Of a DNA stretch of 64,000 nucleotides, positions 32,601 to 43,837 are shown one piece after another. The stretch is taken from positions 1-64,000 of the forward strand of contig JASANG010000874.1 of the NCBI GenBank assembly GCA_030248215.1, given 5' to 3'. The translations under genes and the position numbers were made by a program. Position 1 is the first letter of the stretch. Each line of letters opens with the position of its first letter. The DNA is from Enoplolaimus lenunculus (lineage: Eukaryota > Nematoda > Enoplea > Enoplida > Thoracostomopsidae). Under the pieces are notes generated by a model. It worked only from the letters and a program-made list of their open reading frames with translations. It did not search any database and was not told the DNA's origin.

Positions 32601-35600
32601 TAAGATTGCTCATCGCTCAGCATGACAAAAATTTCTCGCAAACGCTAATAACAATAATTTTAACTAATATTACGTATATAGTGACAATTTAACCAGAAGT
32701 GGAAAGAAGCACAATTATATAAAATATAGATAATCTATAATTGAAACTGCGATTAATATATATTTTGTATATTAGTCACAGCTTCAGTTTATCATAAGGC
32801 TTAGGAGGGTTGAACTTGCTGCTGAAAGGTACTTTCGAATGCTGTATGCCCTGAAACGGTGTTTATATAATTGTGCTTTTTTCAGTTCATTATTGAATTG
32901 TATTAGTTACTACGGGTATTACGCTATTAAAAATTAAAAATTATGAGTACTCAGCGTAATATAAAATCATTTTGCCGAATGTCCGCCTCAAAAGAACTCC
33001 AGGTCTTTACGTTTTAACATTGAAAATTTTTGACCTAGAAAAGTCCAGGGGGGGCCCCGGCAAAAAAAATTTGCTGGGGGGCAGCCGAAAATTCGCCGGG
33101 GGGCCTTTCCTGGGGGCGGCAAAATTTTCGCCGGGGGAAAGTAAAAATTTCGAAAAGTGCTGCCCCCCCCGCTGTGGAGAAGCCAGTGTACTGTTATTGC
33201 AAATGAATATTAAGCGGCGCTGCTATGCATTTTTGTGTTAAAACACTCCACACGGTTAACGGGAGGTTATAATTTCGTTTGGCATTTTACAGAAATGAGC
33301 GATTTTTGTATAATTGTTTGGGACATGAAATATATGAGGGATGTTTGTGCAAAGGCGCAGCGTATGATAACGCATTTATTAGTGTCGTTAAAGTATATAA
33401 GTATGTTTGTTAATTTCTTCCCATGGTTATTTACGTATGCAACTTGAAAAGTTATAGTTGTATTTCAGGGTGAGCTCGAAATACTGAAGTCAAAATTTGA
33501 ACGTGCAATGTTTATGTATTCGCAGTTGGATAACGAAAAAGCTTCGCTGTTGTATGAGGTTAGTTTTTAGCCTTGATTGCTAGACGTATCAAATTGTTGT
33601 TTCCAGTTTAGAACTGGTAAAAATAATGCCGAAAATAGAATGTCATCAGTGTGAAGAGTTAAATGGTGCAAAAATAATGGAAAACAGTTTTAAGTATTAG
33701 CAAAGATTTCATCTACAACCACAAGTTGGTGTACGCTGAATTAGGTTTGCAAGTCAACAAAAGTTCCTCGTTATTACTATGATTTAACTTATCGCAAACT
33801 TAGGCCTTCTGAATATTTTTCACCGAATTTTCACATTTCACGAGTAGTATTTTATATAAATATAGGGGCTGTTCAGTTTGTAATTTATTTAACGCTTATT
33901 TGTACAGATAGATCTACTTAAAGACGATCTTGAAGAGAAAGAAGAATGTCTTACGCAAGCGAATAGACAAAACCGCGATTATACGACTGTAGGTTTCGCG
34001 ATATTTTGAAACACGGAATTCGATCGTAAAATATTGTTACTGTGGAACTGTTTGTCTCAGTGAGCAGCAGTCTATAAGCTGTTAAAAGTTTCTGAAAACG
34101 ATGTTTGCAGAAATAACGAAATTCGAACAAAAACACAATATATTGTCCTTAAAAGTTATGGGGAGCTATACTCAGAGTTGAAAATGCCCAGATATTTATG
34201 TGTGAAACGCAGAAATTTTTGACATCTTTTCTTAGAAACGGTCGAAAATCACCAGGTTAAGGTGGACGTTTGAAAATACTTTAAATGCGCATGACACCGC
34301 ATGGTGACACGTGTATGTTTAAAAATGCCAAATGTGCACGCTGGTGTTGGTGTGTTGAATGTTTGTGTGCGTGGTGGACACGAAAGTTTTGGCGTCTGTA
34401 TTCCATTTTATTTTTGTGACTTTCATTTTACGCCATGCCTACCGCAAAATTTTTAATCGTACCGAAGCTTTGGCCACCCTAGAAAATTAAAGATCCTGAC
34501 CTCATTTCTGTGTTTTTATTGCTTTATAATAGGAAATCAAAATGCTCAAACGGTCTGTTGATCAATTAGAAACTGAAGCGATATTGTACAAAACGGAAAT
34601 TGAAAAGCGTGATATACTTATTGAAGAAGCGGGACTTGTCTTGGTAGAGCGTGATGACAAAGATACAAACGTATTACATGCCGGTGCAGCAAAGCATGGT
34701 GATACACGAGCAAACGCGAATAATGTGGTCAATCCGTCCGTCGCAGCTTCTAGTCAAGAATCAAAAACAACAACATCATTGCATTTTACTAAGCAAACAC
34801 TTATGCTCATTGATAAAACGGTGCCAAATGCAGATGCCTCGTTAGGTGAGACTATGTTTTAAAAGATATGTTCATTTTTTCTGCAGTTGTAAATGTTGCC
34901 TAACGGAATTGCCAAAACCAGCAGAGCTAAGTTATGTCCACAGCAAGTGTTTTCTAGTTGTGACTCATTTGTATCATGATTGCTTTGGAAATATGACAAA
35001 TTTATAATTTATTAAGATTGCATTACAGGAACTTTAATCTCTTCTATATTATTTGCAGTGTTATTTGCATAAGCAATAGCTTGTTAGTGTTGTCGATTTT
35101 GTTGTTTCAGATACAAAAATTAAAGCCCTCATTGATATGGTAAGATGCAGCGCTAGCAGGACGCAAAGCGGAACTGGATTATACCGAATTGGAACAGCAA
35201 ATTTATACCGGAATTATAATCGGAATCGGAACTAAAAATTTTGTGACTAAGGATAACTTGTATTAACAAATATAATATTGATTTAGGGCGTCTGTTGGCT
35301 GGCAATAATTTTCAAAAACGTCGCATGAACAAATTGGCGATGATTGTTGGTTCTGTAAAACTAAACTACAATCTATTATTGATAAATTAATTCATCTAAA
35401 GCAATTTAATTGATGAATAATACAGAATTCTTATGCAACATTTCACAGCTAATAGAATTAAAATGAAAATTTCAAAATTCCGATTCCGATTGATTGTGCA
35501 ATCGGAATCGGAACTCGTTTTAAATCAGAATTCTAATCGGAATCGTAATTCCGGTTGCACCCTGAGTGCTAGAAAGAAATGCGAACGCACTAATCGTGAT

Positions 35601-38080
35601 TGTAGTTTCAGCGATTGAGTTTGAGAGCTATTGCGTTAAAGTAACGAACTTCAAGCGGTCGCAATTAGCATCGCGACACACAGTTGTTGACTGAATGAAC
35701 TATTCCTTAGCATGTGACTTTGCATGGTTTGGGGTATTGTATTTCCATCAGTTCTAGCATGTGAGCACAGAGCATATTGTAAGAAAAAATTGTATTAATT
35801 CCGAAGCCATTGAAGCAAAGGTATCTATGCCGCTAAAATACTCACTCAGTCGGGAATATGGAATCGCATTACACCGATATCTTAAAAACCAAACGTAATA
35901 GTAACAAACAATATTCCACGAAATAGACACCCTTATAGGCAGCGCGCCGCGTATTAATGCACAATTATAGTCGATTCTACGGCAAATTATATCTTTTACG
36001 AGAATTAAAAGTTTGTATTGGGTTAAGTAATTACATTAATTTATACGCCATCTTTCGTGTACCATCTTCTTTTTTTGCATTGCCTTGCAGAACAAGCAGC
36101 TAAAACATCAATTAGAAGATACAAAATTTCAAATTACGTCATCTAGTAAACGAAAAGAAGAACAAAATGAAGTGCTCAACGGTCCCCATGTATTAGATTT
36201 GCAAAGTAAGTAACTATATTGATCACTCACTTTTGTCCGATGCTTTTGTTCTAACAACTAATAGAAATTTGGTTCAGCTGCTAATGCATGGATCATGGTG
36301 ATAATTACGCATAGTACATCGAAACCATTGAAGCCGTTTAAAACGAGCAAGTTGTGTAACTTACATTTCCAGACTGAACTTGCAACTGCAAATATTTCCA
36401 AAAACATCTGTTTTAGTTTGAATTTAGATGTATGTAAACTTAGTGAAACCAATTCCATATTATTATGACTTGAAAAACATCCAGCCAGTGGAGCAATGCT
36501 TTACAAAATTTTGTGACTAAAAATATTCTTTAAGCTAAAATTTATCTGTTTAATGTCGATTATGTAATACAAATTTAATTGCAAAGTATCAAACATTGGC
36601 GGCAAATTCAAGATAACCACAGAATGCAAAATTCTTGAATTAATTCAGGCAAAACAGACTGAAAAGTAACTTTTCAAATAAGCGAATCAAAGTACGGTTG
36701 CAATAAACTTGTGTTGTTTGTTCGTACATAGTAACTTCTTGTATCATCCTGTTTTAAACAAGATTTTCTGTAATGTTCTATTTCAAATATCATTTTTATA
36801 ATATTCACTCAGTATTGCTGATGAAGCGTAAGTCTTTGATATTGTGCTATTATTTGCTTATGTTTTGTATTATTTATTTATTTTGTTTTGATTTGATGTT
36901 TGCTTTGTTTTTATTGTTGCTTTTAGTACTAGCCATTCTTCGTAACAGTATGCAAAGATAATGGTAACTATGTAAATGTTGTGTGGTTCTGTATCGCAAT
37001 CACATAATATTTGACCCGACAAAACCGCAGTATTGATACATGTCTTCAGGTTTTTCTACATCCGTCTGTTGTTTCTGTTTTAGAAGATGCTACTAAACAG
37101 ATTGCTGATTATAAATTCAAGCTGCAAGAGTTAGAACGTGAAAATACTAACCTCCAGGGAAATGTAAGTTCAGCACGAAAGATAATTCTGGTATCTATGC
37201 ATCGTTCAGTAATTATTTAGTTTACTTTGCTAGATTAGATGTACGTAGCGGTATCTTATGACATTGTTTTATTGAAATTATTGCTGATTTGGCAAAGTGA
37301 GAAATACACGGTTTTCTTTAAAACAAGAGCTTGGATTTCCGATTTGTAAAATTAGCTTCTTTCATTCTCGAATTCCGAAACATTTGCTGGAATGCTTAGA
37401 ATTAAAAATAGGAGTCGTATCTAGTTAAATTGGAATGTTTAATGTACCAAGCTGCATGTTGTGCAGTGTCTTCGTTAATTTGAAATTCGTTTATTCTGCA
37501 AATCTGTATAATTTTTATTGCAATTTGTTTAAAATTTAGGTTATACGATTGGAATCTCAAGTGAAACGATTCAAACAACAATCTGACCAATCTGAAAAGG
37601 AAATTAGTGACATAAAACAAGATAACAGGACTTTAAAGAAAGAGGTTAGCGAGGTTTACTTGATATTTTAGGTCAACAACGTCGATTAAAGTTATGGATA
37701 ATCGTGTTGTTTTAGACCATGCGTTTTAACTATGCTCTTACGTCATCGCCATTCTAATAAAGTTCATAATGTACAAAAAGTATACATACCAAGCTGGGAC
37801 CGTATGTTCGCATCCGTCTAGCAATCAACACCCGGCTCCTGTTTCTGGCATCCGATCGTACTCTTTAGCATGGTTTAGTTGACACCAATTTAACGTGTAG
37901 CTGCGTTCACTGAGGTAAATCCATACGTAATCGCTGTTTTATTCAGCAAAAATTTACGAACAAAATGTAATGTCTTTGTAGCTTCGTGATGCTGTAAACA
38001 AACTCGATGAGTCTCAAGAAGCAAACAAACATTTACAAAATCGTTTGGAAAAAATGCGAGCAAGTCGGCGAAACGTTTGA
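29628..38080 (+). CDS. LRRFIP: LRRFIP-type coiled-coil protein (leucine-rich repeat flightless-interacting)
   Basis: Thirteen exons: 29628-29708, 30143-30229, 30704-30772, 31761-31871, 32038-32262, 33469-33558, 33908-33988, 34533-34845, 35111-35139, 36091-36205, 37084-37163, 37540-37644, 37982-38080. All phases agree; product 494 residues. The N-terminus has AAEDQAL and then [16 protein letters not shown] and [11 protein letters not shown], the hallmark LRRFIP motif. A Ser/Pro linker with six prolines follows (exon 5), then coiled coils: [40 protein letters not shown], and an end with [12 protein letters not shown]. In vertebrates these cytoplasmic proteins bind Flightless-I and act in actin, Toll-receptor and Wnt pathways; the role here is inferred. 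Intron 5 holds a GC-rich transposon, intron 9 a CAGG-ended MITE. Exon 5 uses an unusual TTTAAG acceptor. A polyadenylation signal lies 312 bases past the stop. Confidence 0.92.
30885..31440. repeat. TTAGCTAATAGC satellite-like repeat (family J), intron 3 of LRRFIP
   Basis: About three units of 120-150 bases, each with GTTAGCTAATAGCTAATTTG, TTAGGGTT and CCTCAAAAACGATCA-like pieces, ending in GAGCTTCGCTCAATACA. The same units and end recur at 52.9-53.5, 61.0-61.9 and 62.2-62.6 kb. Confidence 0.65.
32367..33186 (+). mobile_element. GC-rich DNA transposon (family I), intron 5 of LRRFIP
   Basis: Ends CTGGCTTCTCCACAGC and GCTGTGGAGAAGCCAG are perfect 16-base inverted repeats. Next to each end is a block of G runs (GGGGGGCAG, GGGGCCCC); the middle is AT-rich. 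Flanks TGCAC and TGTAC differ by one base and suggest a 5-base target duplication. No transposase. Copies are at 51402 and 54655 in the other orientation. Confidence 0.85.
35157..35564. mobile_element. CAGG-ended MITE, GGAATCGG type (family F), intron 9 of LRRFIP
   Basis: Starts CAGGACGCAAAGCGGAACTG, ends CCGGTTGCACCCTG. Flanks AGCGCTAG and AGTGCTAG match at 7 of 8 bases, as for hAT elements. Inverted ATCGGAATCGGAAC blocks lie near each end. Relatives are at 52412 and 59654. Confidence 0.75.
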
Positions 38081-38391
38081 TTCTTCAAACTACAGGCACA
38101 GGGTCGTGTTGCGCTGATTATTTCAAGTTTTTAAGCGTCAAAAATGTGTCTGACGGAACGTGTTAGCGGGATTGTACAAAACGGTGAAGTTGGATAATTT
38201 ATTTACATTCGATTTGTTTCTCGTTTTGCATAATGTTTCCTCTCATTAGAGTTGTCCGTAGCAACAAAGTTATTAGAAAATTTAACTGAACGCAATTTAT
38301 AGTAATCAACGAAGGTCCATGTTTAATTTTGGATGATTTGTATGCCAATATGAATATGTCTTAACGCTGGCGGCATAGTTCATATTAAACC

Positions 38392-38397
38392 AATAAA
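38392..38397 (+). promoter_or_regulatory. Likely polyadenylation signal of the LRRFIP gene
   Basis: AATAAA lies 312 bases after the stop codon at 38080, in the same orientation, before repeat-rich intergenic DNA begins. Confidence 0.5.
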
Positions 38398-38419
38398 GGA
38401 CTAACCTTATAATATATTG

Positions 38420-39290
38420 TGTACCTATCCACTGTTTCTTTGTTTCTTATTTCATTTTAAGTACATGGCGTTATATACAACCATGAGGCTACAATGTGGT
38501 AAAATACAATGTGCAACATTATATTACTACGCAACTTAAAGTCGCATCGGTTTCCAATTTTTTAACGGTGTCAGATAGTAGATGACGTTTAAATAAATTT
38601 TTAAAACCCTGGTATTTTTCAGTGATTGCTGGTCGAAAATCGGAATATCGTAGATAAAGTTTGTTTTCGGATTAGTAGTAACCTAACGCCAGCATTATTT
38701 TGTTAGCCTGATAGCTAAATCGATTGGAAGCCGTGTGTTTTCTTTCTTGCATTTTGATAATTATTATGCATAATTAACGTTATATTGCTCGTATGTACTT
38801 AGTCATTGTTTATTTTTACTTTAAATACACGATACCATGCGGTTTTGTTATATGTTTTTGTTTTATGTGTCGGGAATCCTGTCGAAGTATAAAATGTTTT
38901 GCGCGTTTTGAAAACCCCTTTTTTATTGATGGTAAAATACTGTTTTGATAAATGCTAAATACATTTTTGCTGCGCAAGCTATTCTGTTTGAAACACGAAG
39001 TGTTTTGAAATAGCGTGTTACTTTTGATTCCACTCCTTGATCTGAATCCTTTATGCAGAATTTGTTTAAATCCTACGCTGTGCCGTAAAGATGCTTTAGC
39101 TACATAACAATGCAACTGTATACAACGTCTTGTCATAGTTGCTCTAAACAAAGCAGAATGAAACTGGCAATTTTTTTCATCGTTTCCATAAGATGTGGAT
39201 ATTTTTATATGGTCTATTAAACTTATGATATAATTTGCATCTTGAGATTGGATTTGCGAATAAACAAGTCGAGAGTTTACTGATGACAAC
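38420..39290. other. Intergenic DNA between convergent genes
   Basis: A 157-codon minus-strand frame (38816-39289) is the longest, but it has low-complexity basic composition, no homology that I recognise and no splice context. I do not call it a gene. Confidence 0.4.
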
Positions 39291-39549
39291 TACCGTATAT
39301 CCGTTTCCGTCAAAACTCGGTGTTCCTTTTCGTTAAAACTACCGGAACTGCAATTGTTCGATATGCAATAAAAATAACGTTTTTTTAATTTCTACAAGGC
39401 CAAGCGAACATCTGCATGCGGCAATTGTGTGGGAAGAAAAATAAAATATCTGTGAAACTTTGGCCCATGATAAAGGCCGTCCCATTGTCCCGGGCAGACG
39501 CACTCCTGTTTACATATGAACAGCCAAATGTATGTGTATAATTGTATAT

Positions 39550-39750
39550 ACCGGCGCCGGAGGTGAAGCCGGAGGTGAGGCGAAATTAGGTAGTTAAAAA
39601 GATGGTGAATTAGTTAATTTAGCCAATATCTGCAGCACGTTGTTAACTTGTTTGGTTTTGCGCTAATTTTATGCGAAATTTCGGAAATTTTTGCAAATTC
39701 TATCTGAGCCGGGGGCCGATTTTCTGCGGGACCGGAGGCAGAATATATTA
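39550..39750. repeat. Degraded CCGGAGG element (family F relative)
   Basis: GCCGGAGGTGAAGCCGGAGG at the left and GGACCGGAGGCAGA at the right resemble the arms of 24228-24585. The ends are lost. Confidence 0.45.
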
Positions 39751-39926
39751 AGAATGATCCTACTTAGGAACCTCTGAACTTGCGGGGGGTCAGGGGTGCG
39801 GTAGCCGCCTTTAGGCTAAACATTGACCGAAACTTTTATACTTCAATATCCGTTTCTGTTATTTTGATCGCTATCTGTTTTCGGCATTTTTATTATCGGT
39901 AGGCTGTAAGTCGTGATGGTGTTAAA

Positions 39927-40098
39927 AGCCAATGTAAAGAACAGGGGGAAACAGTTTATATAAGCATATTCTTAAGCCTACGCCTAAGCGAACGAATGAG
40001 CATATGCCTAAGCCAAGCAAAAAAATATTCTAAAGCTTAAACTTACACTTTTCTAGTCCCACAGAAAAACAGTCTGCTTCAGATCTTTACATTAGGCC
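39927..40098 (-). mobile_element. hAT-like MITE, family A, shortened core
   Basis: Begins AGCCAATGTAAAGAACAG and ends CAGATCTTTACATTAGGCC. Flanks GTGTTAAA and GTATTAAC match at 6 of 8 bases. Only a few CCTAAG units remain. Confidence 0.7.
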
Positions 40099-40739
40099 GT
40101 ATTAACACTTTGCACTGGCCGGCCTGTCGACGGTCAACAAAACCTTTGAGCGGCCGGTCATTGGCCGCCGACCAGTCAATATACAAATTTTCAAAATTAT
40201 CTAGCATTGTTACGTGTATATCGTTACGTTTCTAAGATATACCAATCAATTTAGGCTCAGTAATTAAACAATAAACGACCTCGTTGTGAAATACACGTTA
40301 ATTAAAAACAATTACGCTGAGAATAGTAAAAAGCTGTAACGGGACAAAACAGGCAGGAGTACAGCGTAGACAAACCGGCGCTGAAAACACGCCTGCTTTA
40401 TGTGTAAATTTATATACGATTAACAATGGCGTAGGAAAAGGGATTTCAGGCATATATTTCTGACATTTTGCGCACATTAACAGTGACCGTGTGTATAATG
40501 TCCACCAGGACATATTGTATGTCCGGAAAAAGCGAAAATTGCAGCATATGAATAATGGATTTGTAAAACTACATATGCATCTCGTTCGGTTCGCTCATCG
40601 GGTTTTGTCGACAGTGGGCTTTGCTAACGAGGTTACAGCAATTGAGAGGCTTTGATGTCACAGGAAACCCAAAAGTGGGTGTTCGGATTTCATATATATT
40701 TACAAAAACAAGTGTGACTATGAAGACGAATAGTTCCCC

Positions 40740-41160
40740 GAGCCGACGTCTGGCGGGGGGCTCTCACGTCTTGTGGAGATTTTACACTCTGCATATAGGT
40801 TATAAATGTTAAACACTGCTCACAGTGTGTATTGCTCGTACATTATTGTATTTAGTTGCTCATAGGATACTCTATGAGTGAAAGGGTTATAGATACTCAG
40901 TAAGAATTTTTTATTAACCTTTTCTCACATGAATACCTATCTGCAATTTCAAGGTGAGATTCGAACCCCAGTCTCACTGGTGGGAGGCATTTACGATTAC
41001 TGAGCTATAGGAGTTTGACGCTAGAGCCCGAGGGGGCTCTCACAGTTTGTGAAGATTTTACACCGTGCATATAGGTTATGTTAAACACTGCTCACAGTGT
41101 GTGTACTACTTGTACATTATTCTATTTAGTTGCTCATAGTATACTCTGTGAGTGAAACGG
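40740..41160 (-). repeat. SINE with a duplicated 3' flank
   Basis: A tRNA-derived SINE lies inverted at about 40915-41050 (B-box GATTCGAACCCCA on this strand, A-box CTGAGCTATAGG, GGCTCTCACA end). A block of about 120 bases with GCATATAGGTTAT, AACACTGCTCACAGTGTG and TTTAGTTGCTCATAG occurs both before (40760-40890) and after (41045-41160) it. Confidence 0.65.
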
Positions 41161-41164
41161 TTAC

Positions 41165-41545
41165 TGTAGTGACCCGAATAAGAGGGGGGACTGATATTGA
41201 TTTGGCCTCTCCAGAGGGTACTCCCCTTGTTTTCGGTTACGGACTGTTATTTATTTTTAACCCACATTCCGCCCCCCTTCGTTAATGATATATATCCGTT
41301 ACTGCAATTATACGTTGAATTAAACGTTTGTCTTCTGTAAATAGCTTGCGCGATAATACAAGGTACTTTCAAAATTTAAACACGCTTTAAAGTTTCGAAC
41401 TCAAATTATTTGGTCCTGGAGTTATTTTAGGCGCTACAATTTAGGCTTAATTGACATTTATGGACTCAAATTAAGGTTTAGGAACTCTATCCGCTTACGG
41501 ACTCAAAATGGGGATCCCCATCTTATACGGGTCAATACAGGTAGC
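41165..41545 (+). mobile_element. Family C element, right part degraded
   Basis: Begins TGTAGTGACCCGAATAAGAG and includes TTCGGTTACGGACTGTTA and AAACACGCTTTAAAGTTTCG, found in inverted order in 11362-12129. The right inverted end is not recognisable. Confidence 0.6.
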
Positions 41546-41559
41546 GGTTTGGTTTTACG

Positions 41560-43370
41560 CTAACTTTCTCCAAATTTCGGAAATGAAACGAAACGTGCTA
41601 AGCAAATAAATTTTGCAAAATTTTACTATCGAAAGTGCCTGAACCTTCGGCAAAAATATTACCGGAGCCCCGTTTTCTGTCGGAGCCGGAGGCAGACCTC
41701 CGGTCGTACACTGTTATAGATACTCCGGTGAAAGATTTCGCTATATTTTTGGAAGACAGTGGAACCCAGATAAATCTTGTGTGGCCTTAGAATAAAATCT
41801 TTCAAAAACGAGATTTAGGGCATGGAATGATCAGGGGGAAACATTTTTGGACAAACGCCGGCTAAGAGTGGGATGACTGACCAGCCAAAGGATAAATTTT
41901 TTCCAGGAAAAAATTCATTCTTTTCGGTTATAATTTTTCTCCGGAAAAAACAACCCTGCCGGTGCCCAACCATAGTAGCCATGAGAACAAGCCCTGACAA
42001 TGCAACAGGCGGCAATATTGTTTCCCTCCCCAGATTTTTATTCCCTGATACCGATATACCACATCAATACGACTCATACCCTAATAAAAACTTCGACTCT
42101 TTTTACAGTGGAAAATGCATTTTATTTATACACATATACAGTGGAGAAGTATTAAACAATGCATGGTCTGCCTAAGGTTCTGGAAGAATTTTATATTGTT
42201 CGGTGCGTTTAACAAGTTTGGTATAATGTTGAGAACAAAATGTCGGGATTTCTTTAAATCTAAGTCCGAAAATAGGGTGTAAATGGACAGTAATAATGGA
42301 AACAGATATTCCAGTATAAAAGTTTCATGGTTTATACTTTGTGCCAACACATATTGAAACGTGCAACATTTCCTACTGTTATAATGGTGTTAAGACTGCC
42401 GATTATCAACAATAACTTAATTTAATAAAATGCAGGATATACAAAGATACGCATGTCATTATGAGGCACATTGAATATTGATATTTCATTATTGAAATAA
42501 TGAAACACTTAATATCAACTTAGCTTCAACAATGTTTAGTTTCCGGAAGAAATCTCAGCTGATTTTCGTGTTTCTACAAAATAAACGCAGTCCCTATTCG
42601 GATTATGCTGCTGTAACACATTGCATGATCCGAGAGTTTCCCATTTAAAGGAATTGATAACACACTAACAAAATATACAAAGTAAAACAACAGTGAAAGG
42701 TCATACCACTTTCTCACTATTCGGAAAAACTTTTGACACGACAATTATAAAGCTTTTTCAGAATTCGGCAACAAATTTACTGTGCTAGTGACCGCCGATT
42801 TAAAATTCTTTCTGCTAAAACCAGGGTTAGACCGGATATCCAGATCCGGTATAAATCTGCCGGATAATCAATATCTAGGGAGGTCGTTCCAAATTTCACA
42901 AAACTGTTTTTATTTGAACGCCTTTAAACAAGCTGATGCGATTGCATTTTTAAGCAACTCAAGAACATCGAGTTTTGGTACACGGAAGTAAAACAAATCA
43001 ATGAACACAGTAGTTTTGAACCTTGGTTATGCAATTTTATAGCTAACACAACGAAACTCTTACTTTTCAAAAAACTACCTACTTAAAAATTTGTGCTAAG
43101 CGAACTTATAGCGATTTTTGTTGAAAATTTAATCAGAAAACAGGTGCGAACAAACGTGGATGATAACAGTCAAAATGTATAGTATTTTCAGACTTTAACA
43201 CTGCATATTTGAGAAGTCCAGCGCTCCAGATACTCGACTGGCCAACCCTAAAATTAAAAGATCATGGCACCCACCACATTATAAAACGATAAAATCATTA
43301 AATTAGCTGCATTCACATCAAGAACTGCAAATACGAAACTACTTCCAATTAAACCACTCCATCCATAAAT
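41560..43370. other. Intergenic DNA, mostly unassigned
   Basis: Contains a CGGAGCC-rich relic (41640-41710) and GGATATCCAGATCCGG (42833). Frames at 41873-42175 and 42782-42991 lack splice support. No gene is called. Confidence 0.4.
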
Positions 43371-43374
43371 ATAG

Positions 43375-43736
43375 CAGGGTGGCTACAAAGGTTCGGATAC
43401 GGCACAAATTTGTGGTTCGGATTTGGATTCGGTTGTGAAAAAGCAGAATCAATTTACAACATTCGACAAAAAGTTTTTCAGTTTTAAACAATAAAAATTT
43501 TAAATAAACTTGTTATACGTATTGATAAAAATTTTTGTTTCAGGTCACAAACCTCAAAACTGAGGTCGGGCACGAAATATAATATCGTTTAAAAGTTATG
43601 CGGCTGGCACTGTGTTAATATTCTGAAACAAACTATAGATATAACTAAAGTTTGCAACATGCAAGATTCGGATTCAGATTCGGCAAGTCAGCAATCAATT
43701 CGGATTTGATCAAATCGTGGATTCGGTGCCACCCTG
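43375..43736. mobile_element. CAGGGTGGC-ended element (family K)
   Basis: Starts CAGGGTGGCTACAAAGGTTC and ends GATTCGGTGCCACCCTG, with inverted TTCGGATTCGG arms. ATAG is shared by both flanks. A relic of the same motif is near 62015-62060. Confidence 0.6.
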
Positions 43737-43837
43737 GTTCATAGGGAGCAAAACCATAATCACATTACTGTTTTGCCTGTTAGGAAACTAGTGAAAACTG
43801 GCTTTATGAAACCATCATGTAAAACCTGGTATGCAAA

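Noticed and set aside
38816-39289. A 157-codon minus-strand frame
   Set aside because: No splice context, no recognisable motif, start not ATG-supported by context, and composition like random AT-rich sequence. It is left as unannotated DNA.
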